Source of the DNA: Gnetum montanum
Lineage: Eukaryota; Streptophyta; Gnetopsida; Gnetales; Gnetaceae
Assembly: GCA_015680685.1 (NCBI GenBank)
Contig: MNCI01002984.1
Span: forward strand, 393,173 to 457,172
Direction of reading: 5' to 3'
DNA length: 64,000 nucleotides
Under the pieces are notes generated by a model. That model was not told where the DNA came from, searched no databases, and worked only from the letters and a program-made list of their open reading frames with translations. The position numbers were made by a program, and so were the translations under genes. Position 1 is the stretch's first letter. Every line of letters begins with the position of its first letter. Shown here piece after piece: positions 56,590-64,000 of this stretch.

Positions 56590-57890
56590 AACCAGTAAGT
56601 ACTTTGAATTTACAAACTCCACCACTAGTCTCTGTTTCTATACTAGGTCCTATAGTAACCCCAATAGTAACTTCTACTTACACAATGAGATCATATTCAC
56701 ATTGCACACCTCTCCCATTTTCCTTAGGTTCAATTCCTTTCTCCTTTGGTAGTTCATGGGATGAATTTAGGAATAATTTCCTACAAAGATTTCTTTCTAA
56801 TGATAGGCTATATTCATTAAGGAAGTAATTGATAAGTTTTATTCAACATGAGGATGAAGACTATGAGAGTACCTTCGATAGAGAAAAGATTATGCTTAAA
56901 GAATTCAAACCATGGATTCCCAGCCCATCAATTAATTCAAATCTTTGTAGAAGGCTTATTACCTTATTGTAGGTAAAATGTTGACTTTGCATGTGAAAGA
57001 AATATTTTAAATGTAACATTGGAAGATGGCTAGAAAATCATAGATTCATTAGTAGATCAAAGTAAACATTGGCAGAAACCCAATATTATGCAAGGTATGA
57101 CCCAACAAATAGACCAGCTAAATAAAAAAGTAAATGAGTTGATGTGATTGATTAAGAAATAGCCTCATGGAATTTAAAGTGAAATATGCAACATTTTTCA
57201 TAGCCCCCAACATGACCAAACAACCTATCCAACTTTGTTATATTGTCAAGAGAAAATGCAAGAGTCAATGAAGGCTTTCCAACAATATAAGAGCCAACCA
57301 ACAATGAACATTCCTCAATGATCATTTTACCCACAATAATATCCTCAAAATAATTTTAGGCCATTTAAGAATCCAACTAATGAACACTTGGATAAACTCA
57401 CCCAAAGCCTTACTTCCTTCATAGAAGAAAGTAGACAATTCATGAGTGAGACTAGAAGAAGATGTCAAAACTTAACTAAAAATGAATTACCATCCCAACT
57501 TGAACCAAATCCTACATCTCAAAGAAAGAGAAAAGAGTAATTACATTCCATCACTACAATGAGTGGAGAAACAATTGAACCTAAACCCCAAAATAAGGTG
57601 AGATTTTAAAATTTAGGGACACAAGAAGAAGTATAGCCATAAGTATTAGATGAGGAAGATCAACCAACTAGGGAAAGAGAACAACCACTATTCTTTAGCC
57701 AATCAATTTTACCTCCTTTTCCTAAGTGATTACAAGAGGATTTCACAACTAAAGCCCATCTGGAAAAAATGTTTATTGAATAGTACTTACATATTCCTTT
57801 GGAAGAAGCAGTAAAAGACACCCCTCTTTATGCTAAACACTTAAGGGAATTATGCACTAGGAAAAGAAAGGAAAAAATTTCCTAAATAGG
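56590..57890 (+). pseudogene. element G Gag (Athila-like)
   Basis: SWDEFRNNFLQRFL and LISFIQHEDEDYESTF near 56755-56870, then HGFPAHQLIQIFVEGLLPY near 56910-56970 in a shifted frame, matching the Athila capsid (WDELAEKFL ... FVQHEGESLYEAWERF ... HGIP). A Gln/Asn-rich tail with EHLDKLTQSLTSFIEE-like helix near 57385 follows, and SQLEPNPTSQRKRK near 57495. Many stops. Confidence 0.75.
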
Positions 57891-57949
57891 TTTATTTGGT
57901 TGATAATCTTTCTTAACTTACATAAATTCATGAGATTCCAAAATATCAG

Positions 57950-58334
57950 GATCCGGGAGTTCTTACCATCCCAATCAAAATAAATGGCCAAGTGATCAAA
58001 ATGCCAAGCCAACAGTAATATCATGCCTCTTGAAGTGGCTAGGTTGCTTGATATTGAGGGTATCAAAGAAGTAAACATGACAATATCATTGGCTAATGGA
58101 TCGAATGTTAAACCAATAGAAATAGTAGAGGACTTGATAATTGAGGTAGAAAAAGGAAAATACCCAATTGATTTTGTTGTTTTGGAAGTAAAAGATCCTA
58201 ATTGTTTTCCTATTATATTAGGTAGACCTTGGTTAGCAACAACTAATGCGGTAATTAATTGTAGGTCAAGGCAACTTCAACTCTCCTTTGCTAATCTTAA
58301 TTTTACACTAAATATATATGATAAGGTAAAATAA
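57950..58334 (+). pseudogene. element G aspartic protease (Athila-like)
   Basis: DPGVLTIPIKINGQVIKMP near 57950, then SNIMPLEVARLLDIEGIKEV; the DLGAS active site expected between them is missing, so it is inactive. The remainder is open: MTISLANGSNVKPIEIVEDL, YPIDFVVLEV, FPIILGRPWLATTNAVINC. Matches Athila proteases. Confidence 0.85.
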
Positions 58335-58779
58335 GATGTAGAATTGAAGGAAGTAGAAATGCACTACACTTTACCCACCTCAACAATGACACAAGATAGG
58401 GAAACCTTAGTGTTGAATAATTTTTAGGAAGGACATTTAGACCCCTCAACTAAAGAACAATAAGATCTCCTTGGCCAGATCTTAAATTTGGGCTCAACGA
58501 ATATTGGAGAAATAATTCAATTTTCAAATAAAGATTCCTTGGATCTTAAATAACTACCTAGTATGCTTAAGTATGTTTTCCTATATCATAATAAACCATT
58601 AATAATAAATTCCCAACTTAATAATGAGAAAGAAAGAAAATTATTAGAAGTTTTACATAGAAAATATGAGGCATTTGCATGGAGTTATGAGGACCTTCAC
58701 CAAGGAATCTTATCTAAAATCTATCAACATCATGTCTATCTAGAAGATAATGTAAAACTAGTAAGAATTCTCCTATGAT
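58335..58779 (+). other. element G protease-RT connector
   Basis: Partly open frame (58563-58778) with PLIINSQLNNEKERKLLEVL and AFAWSYEDLHQGILSKI, the AW..D.KGI block that precedes RT in Athila elements. Confidence 0.65.
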
Positions 58780-59450
58780 GAATTAATCCAGCCTAAAACA
58801 AATTGTTAAGGATGAAATTTCAAAATTCTAGAAAGCAGGGATTATTTATCCAATAGCTTTTAGTAAATGGGTAAGCTCCATTACTTTAGATCCAAAAAAG
58901 GATGAAAAATGGAGAGTCTGTGTAGATTATAGGAGGTTGAACTAAAATACAAAGAAAGATCATTTTCCATTACCTTATATAGATTAAATTCTAGAAAAAT
59001 TAGAAGGGCATGAGTATTATTATTATTTGGATGGATTTAGTGGGTATAATCAAGTGACCATTGCCCCTGAAGACAAGCATAAAACAGCCTTTACGTGTTC
59101 TTATGGAACTTTTTCTTGCAAATGAATGCCTTTTGGCCTTTGTAATGTACTAGCTACTTTCCAAAGAGCCATGATCTCAATATTTTCTAATGTGTTAGAA
59201 GATTATGATGAAGTTTTTATGGATGCTTTTTTAGTATACAGGAATACTTATGATGAAACTTTGCAACGTCTTGAACATGTCTTAGATAGATGTATTGATA
59301 AAAATTGAAAATTAAGTTGGGAAAAGAGTCACTTGATGGTTACAAGTGGCATAGTGTTAGGACACATTATTTCTAAAGATGGGATAAGGATGGATGATGA
59401 GAAAGTAAGAGTCATATCTACACTTCCAACTCCAACTAATTTAAAGACTC
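58780..59450 (+). pseudogene. element G reverse transcriptase (Athila-like)
   Basis: AGIIYPIAFSKWVSSI, DPKKDEKWRVCVDYRRLN near 58893-58940, KKDHFPLPYID, YYLDGFSGYNQVTIAPEDK near 59018-59075, CSYGTFSCK.MPFGLCNVLATF near 59098-59162, DEVFMDAFLVY near 59208-59240. The FMDD catalytic box reads FMDA, so the enzyme is dead. LSWEKSHLMV and VLGHIISKDGIRMD follow. Confidence 0.87.
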
Positions 59451-60060
59451 TTTGATCTTTTCTAGGACATACTAGATATTACAAGAGATTTATCAAAGAC
59501 TTCTCAAAAATTGCTAAATCATTATACATGCTCTTAGAAAAAGATGTTTCATTTATTTGGACTAATGACTATCAAGAAGCATTCTTAGAATTAAAAAAAT
59601 GAGTAACCACCACCCCTATATTAAAGGCATCTAATTGGGATTTTCTATTTGATTTGATGTGTGACATTAGTGACATGGCAATAGGAGTAGTTTTATGACA
59701 ATATATTGATAATATACCACAAGTGATTTATTATGTGTCCAAAATTCTAGACCAAGCCCAAGTAAATTATACAACTAATGAAAAAGAATTATTAGCTATT
59801 GTATATGATCTAGATAAATTTAGACATTATTTAATAGGATATAAAACTAGAGCATGTACTAATCATTCAGCCATTAAATTATTAGCTACTACGAAAATAG
59901 AAAATGTAAGTATAATGACATGGTGCTTATTACTCTAAGAATTTGACCTTGATATTTTAGATAAAAGAGGTAGGGAAAATGTAGTAGCAGAGAATCTTTC
60001 AAGGCTAGAAATTATCGATGAGAATCGAACACAAGGAGTCTTTCACGATGAATTTCTTAA
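59451..60060 (+). pseudogene. element G RNase H
   Basis: SFLGHTRYYKRFIKDFSKIA tether, then FDLMCDISDMAIGVVL (first catalytic Asp present), VIYYVSKILDQAQVNYTTNE, KELLAIVYDLDKFRHYL, RACTNHSAIKLL (TDH as TNH), EFDLDILDKRGRENVVAENL near 59940-59995. Three stops. Confidence 0.83.
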
Positions 60061-60300
60061 TGAATCACTTCTTTCTACAAGAAAGGATCCTTAGTTTGCT
60101 GATATAGCCAACTATCTAGCCACTATGAAAACCTCAACCAATTGGACCAAGGAAGAAAAGAAATCTTTCTTATGCACCATATCTTGGTACACTTGGAGTA
60201 ATCTATATCTTTATCGAACATGTAAAGATAATATAGCAAAAATATGTGTGGCTGAGAATGAACATATCTTCTATTGTTAGTTGGGACTTTGAAAGATTTA
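60061..60300 (+). pseudogene. element G pol tail before the missing integrase
   Basis: HDEFLNESLLSTRKDP, FADIANYLATMK and WYTWSNLYLYRTCKDNIAKI correspond to the segment between RNase H and the integrase zinc finger. The integrase itself does not follow; sequence turns non-coding near 60300. Confidence 0.65.
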
Positions 60301-61979
60301 GTAGCATCATGTTTGGAATGAAAAGGAGAAGGAAAACTCCTTCTACCTTGAGATAGGTAGGTTTAAACCCAACATCCAACTAAGGATGAACCTTAGATTA
60401 ATAAGTGTTTTACACATAATAAACTTCATTATTTTGTTTCTTAAACAATATTCTTTAAGTACAATGTTCATAAGACAAGGTGGCGAAATAGCTCAATTCA
60501 GGGTAATGCTTATTAGTTTTTGGCTTCTATTAAATACCTACTTAGATGAGTCACTAAAGTGGAAAGAGTGTGTTATATTGGACCAAGTTTCTCTGGTGCT
60601 AAAGGCATCTACTGATATCAAGTAAGATCAATGCCATGTAAGCAATCCTTACAAAATGAACTTAGCTCCCACAAGAACCTCATGATTGAAGCTAGTCAGA
60701 TATTGAATTTCTTGTGAAAAAAAATAAAAAAGAAAAGAAAAAAGAATAAAGCAAGAAAAGAAAAAAAAAAAGATGACCCCACAAGAACCTTCAATCATGA
60801 GCTAAGCCACACTCCCACAAAAACCTTACAATTTGGGTGATACTCCAAGCTCACAACTTCAAGCATCCAACAAGAACCCCCTTCTATAAGCAGAGTGTTA
60901 AAGGATTAGGTAATAATTACAAATCAAATAAAAATTTCACTATCTTAGAACTAGGGTATAATACTAGTAGTAAAAGAATGCCTCCTCCATAGTTGGTATC
61001 TTAATGGGCATCTTCACTTTTAATCATTTCTCTTACTCTGTTATTTAGTTACCTTGCTTTTGCTTCTTTGTACTTCTTAAACTATTATTTTCTTTCTGCT
61101 TTTGTTTTTATCTCATTTTTAACTTTTTCTATCCTCTTTTTCAGTTTTGTTGAGTTGTCTTCCTATTTTTCTTTTGCATGGTAATCTCTTCTAACTAGTG
61201 GTACTTTTGTGCATGGGTTTTCTTTGTATTTCCCATCATGTCTTCTATAGGCATCAGTGGTTGAGATTCCTACTATGGTAGCCAATGATGAATACTAATA
61301 CTCATTCACCCATTACCTTTGGTACCCTCTTAGTCATCTTGATATATAAAACCTAGAGCAATTCTTAATTTTGGTATATCCTTTGACCATGTTTCCTTTT
61401 AATAATTTATATTTTCTAATTAACCTAGGTATGTTACATACCTTAGTTTAATTAGGGGGAATAACCAACTAATGAAGGATATGATAATAGTGTATAACCA
61501 ACTTGGAAGTTGAGCCAAGAACAAGTTGGGGAATGAGTTAGATGTAAGTAATGCATCTCGGATCCTTAAATCATAGGAAAGGTTTAAACCTTGAGTTTAC
61601 AAGACATTTTTACACCTAATGAAGAAAACCTTGTGAAGTGATGCTAAGTTCAATCAATCCTAGGTAAGGCCTTCCTAACTAAGTTATATGTGGCTCATAT
61701 CCAAGAATAAGAATTTATCATCAATAGAGTAATAAGCATATATGCATAATTACAAATAAATATTTGGACATTTGGACAATAGACAAGTTAATTTTTGGTT
61801 TGATCTTTTTCTTGTTAAATGTCTATATGTTTTTTAATGTATTAAAATTTAGATAATCTAAAAGAATATCTTGGAATAGCAATAGCATAATTTTATTTTT
61901 TTTATAGTTGCACATCTATTAATGTTTTATTTTTATTTATTTTCTTTTTTCCTTTATGGCTAGGCACTAGCCAAAGGCT
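60301..61979 (+). other. element G 3' non-coding domain
   Basis: No integrase or env-like protein recognised. Holds a purine tract (60715-60775, almost only A and G), repeated CCCACAAGAACCTC phrases (60670-60880) and T-rich stretches near 61060-61170. An open frame at 60386-60625 has no recognisable domain. Confidence 0.5.
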
Positions 61980-61991
61980 AGTTGGGGGTTA
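61980..61991 (+). promoter_or_regulatory. element G polypurine tract
   Basis: AGTTGGGGGTTA directly before the TGTTAAATCCC start of the 3' LTR. Confidence 0.7.
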
Positions 61992-62660
61992 TGTTAAATC
62001 CCAAAATCAATTTAGTTTTTAAATAAGCATCCTTGTAAAATTCATACATTTCAATCAATTTCATTTCATATTACATATTGTTAATTATTTGATCAGTGTT
62101 TAATTACTATATATTTTAGTTTATTTTAATTTAATTAATATCATATATTATATAAAGACATTATATATTATATTAATGTGATTATAATTATATATATATG
62201 TGTGTGTGTATAAATTATATAAACATTATAGATATTAGAATTAGGGCAATGGACACTTCCAATCAACACTCTCCCTCACATCCACCACATCGACCTAATG
62301 TGAAGAAGCATATGTGTTTGCACATATTCTTATTGTTGTTTGTGGTAGGATCAACTAGCAGAAGCAGCATCATTTGTGAAGGCATGAGGCTAAGCATGGG
62401 CAAGTTGCTGCAACACTTAAAGAGTCAAGTAGATTACTTACTAGGCTTCCATGTGATTTCAACCATAGTACTTGCAATGGGAGGAACGAGCTTTGCTATG
62501 GTTAAGGACTTGGTTATTTAAATGAGTTTGAAAGCATACACATAATTGGAGACAAACAATTCAAGAAGGTAGTTGAACTTTTTATCAATGCAAAAGAGCT
62601 ATTAATTGGCAAAATAGATTATTATCATGTTTATCTTGACTCCACAAATCTTGAAGTTAA
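61992..62660 (+). repeat. element G 3' LTR (truncated)
   Basis: Direct repeat of 36069-36745. Stops being similar at about 62660, where a different segment begins with TGTTGTGG. Confidence 0.82.
62198..62521 (+). CDS. signal-peptide-bearing frame in the G 3' LTR
   Basis: The longer-lived copy of the frame also seen at 36374. From the Lys-Lys at about 62300 it reads KKHMCLHIFLLLFVVGSTSR, a hydrophobic secretion signal, then EGMRLSMGKLLQHLKSQVDY and LLGFHVISTIVLA. In the +1 frame from about 62476 it continues CNGRNELCYG, a stop, LNEFES. The C-x6-C spacing and upstream signal match the RALF precursor plan, but the RRxL site seen in the other copy has become FKKVV here and no mature peptide can be read. 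Expression would come from the LTR promoter. Whether this was ever a functional peptide is unknown. Confidence 0.35.
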   Translation: MCVCINYINIIDIRIRAMDTSNQHSPSHPPHRPNVKKHMCLHIFLLLFVVGSTSRSSIICEGMRLSMGKLLQHLKSQVDYLLGFHVISTIVLAMGGTSFAMVKDLVI

Positions 62661-63580
62661 TGTTGTGGATCATTGAACTTAGAAGTGGGGGGATGAATAA
62701 GTTTCCCAATTAAAAATTCTTTAACACAAAGCACACACCAGTTTTAATGTGGTTTCCCAACTTGGGTAGTCCATACTTGGAGGGTAGTTCGCAAGCATAC
62801 CTCTAAACTTTGTTTCTCTCAAAATGTGGTTGAAGCATCCACACCTTATATAGTCATCAAGCCTCGCTCTAGAGTGTTGTATTGCAACACCAATCACTCA
62901 ACCTCCTAAGGTCCCATCAAGCTTGGAAATGTGGTTTCAAGGCTTCCACAACCTTTACAATCTTGAGCTCCACACCAAAGTGTTGTACCGCAGCACCAAC
63001 AACTCAATCCTGTAGGATCCCAACAAGCTCAAGGAACTCAACCCTACAAGGCAACAAGAACAAGAATTACAAGGAATGATTGCAACTCAGTTTGTTGATC
63101 CTTATATAGTTAGGTAAAACACATTTTACAATGCCAAAATGATAATACAATAAAGAGAAACAGAGAATTCAATGATTACAAATGATTATATAATAAATGC
63201 AACAAATCTTACACTTTTCCCAATGCACATGAAGTCTTCTTATAGCTACCGTGTTGCTACATCCTTCTCAAAACTTGTGCAATGGCTAACTAATGATCAT
63301 TAACAATATTTGAAAATGTCTTTCTCATGACTGAAATGTCTCTTTGAATTTGCCTTCAAATCTAGGAAGACATCTTTATTTCTTGAAAGACATCTTTCTA
63401 AAGTCTCCATCCTGGAAGACATCTTTCTAAACTTGGTTTGCATTCTATAAAGACATCTCTGCCTCATGAAATATGTCTTGCTATTTTTGAAGATGTCTTT
63501 AATTGTGATACCTACTAGAAAGATATCTTTGGTATGGAAAAAATGTCTCTTTTTTACAGGCCAAACTGCTTATTTTGATG
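62661..63580. repeat. unclassified LTR-like segment between G and J
   Basis: Abuts the broken G LTR at the left and the broken J protease at the right. Begins TGTTGTGGATC; contains GAACTTAGAAGTGGGGGG and a TTTCCCAACTTGGGTAGTCC phrase typical of some plant LTRs. 63360-63550 holds about eight AGACATCTT/AGATGTCTT motifs like those in the B LTR. No coding sequence and no convincing target duplication. Confidence 0.5.
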
Positions 63581-63760
63581 TAGGACCAACCACACATAGT
63601 GGTGATAACGTCCTCCGCCAAACCCAATGGGATGGCAATGGACTGGTCTGCCAGCTCCAGTTGAATGTTGCTCTTCTTAAGTTGGGGCAGGTTCCAGGCG
63701 TGATACATCTTTCGCGAAATTAAGTTGACTCCGGTCAGTTAGTTTCCTGGGAAGGTGGCC
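63581..63760 (-). pseudogene. element J aspartic protease fragment
   Basis: On the - strand: MYHAWNLPQLKKSNIQLELA, DQSIAIPLGLAEDVITTMC and GWSY, after which it is cut at 63580. It is nearly the same as A at 7456-7317. Upstream the DSG active-site segment is missing: KLTD joins straight to GVNLI-type sequence near 63733, about 65 bp shorter than A. Belongs to family 1. Confidence 0.82.
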
Positions 63761-64000
63761 TACCTTGATCCAGTCAGTTACGGTATGTGTTAGCATAACC
63801 GTATGCGTTACATTCCCTTGGACTGAAGGGTGCTCCGAAGTGTTAGTAGTTAGAGGCCTATACATATACCCGTCCGCTTGTTGTTGCGAGAGCCTATCCG
63901 GACTCCTAGTTCTGAAAAAGGGTCTCCTTTTTGTACAGTTATCGCCAGAACTAGTGTCCGGTTGGATATTTACACTCTGAATATTTACAGATCTCGCGGC
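63761..64000 (-). pseudogene. element J Gag-protease linker, running off the window
   Basis: Homologous on the - strand to A at about 7570-7770, including the near-palindrome at 63780-63802. More CpG-rich than the other elements, hence probably young. Gag and the 5' LTR should lie beyond 64000. Confidence 0.7.

Larger units (their letters stand above)
36069..62660 (+). mobile_element. element G: Athila-like Ty3/gypsy element, host of H
   Basis: Left LTR at 36069-37078, interrupted near its end by H (37084-54675), internal region 54681-61991, right LTR 61992-62660 cut short by another segment. Gag, protease and RT match the Athila lineage (protease with IVEDLIIEV and ILGRPWLATTNAVI; RT with DGFSGYNQVTIAPEDK). 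The integrase was not recognised: after RNase H only a decayed stretch and a 1.7-kb 3' domain remain. The two LTR copies are alike over 670 bp. Confidence 0.8.

Noticed and set aside
60715-60775. A-rich stretch as a LINE or processed-copy poly(A) tail
   Set aside because: It is mixed A/G with no LINE domain upstream and sits inside the 3' domain of G.
63765-63980. 71-codon + strand frame at the right edge
   Set aside because: Antisense to the J linker, whose - strand reading matches A.

Overview
The window looks like intergenic DNA from a large plant nuclear genome. It is AT-rich, contains one low-copy host gene, and is otherwise almost entirely old LTR retrotransposons nested in one another. 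All pol and gag reading frames are broken by stops and frameshifts. A gymnosperm-type genome would fit the density and decay, but that is inference; no species-diagnostic gene is present. No rRNA gene, tRNA gene or CRISPR array was seen.

Layout. 1-4004: AT-rich DNA with the 3' exons of a DUF829/TMEM53-like alpha/beta-hydrolase gene (2086-3109, + strand). 4010-11087: element A, a Ty3/gypsy element on the - strand with both LTRs, a perfect 5-bp target duplication (CAAGT), gag and protease, but no RT, RNase H or integrase. 11783-16036: element B, a different Ty3/gypsy family (+ strand, Met-tRNA primer site) with gag-protease only. About 16530-34096: element C (+), related to A, with gag, protease, RT, RNase H and integrase, all decayed. 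It is interrupted by an unidentified 1.5-kb insert (about 19391-20850) and by element D (24143-31086, a gag-only relative flanked by ATTAT/ACTAT). 34097-36068: unidentified decayed sequence. 36069-62660: element G (+), Athila-like, whose 5' LTR was hit by element H (37084-54675, Tat-like with an extra RNase H and 1.7-kb LTRs, flanked by TGCTC). H itself contains element E (39125-45991, same family as A, C and D, 5'-truncated, pol complete in order but broken). 62661-63580: an unclassified LTR-like segment. 63581-64000: element J, an A-family gag-protease fragment running off the right edge on the - strand.

Family 1 (A, C, D, E, J) is unified by near-identical protease sequence, by LTRs that start TGATRA and end CTCATCA, by a tRNA-Asp-type primer site (A, C and D), by repeated CGATAT-type motifs upstream of a TATAAATA box, and by an unusual Cys/His motif in place of a normal Gag zinc knuckle. 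Only C and E of this family still show pol; A and D are gag-protease or gag derivatives, and J runs off the edge. Element H carries a degenerate tandem array of about 180-200-bp units where gag should be.

Most notable items: the satellite-like array inside H; a possible secreted-peptide (RALF-precursor-like) reading frame inside both LTR copies of G; dense AGATGTCTT-type motif clusters in the LTRs of B; a long inverted repeat at the 3' end of D; and two polypurine tracts bracketing a 2-kb 3' domain in A and E. Identity statements are by-eye readings; no database search or alignment was run.
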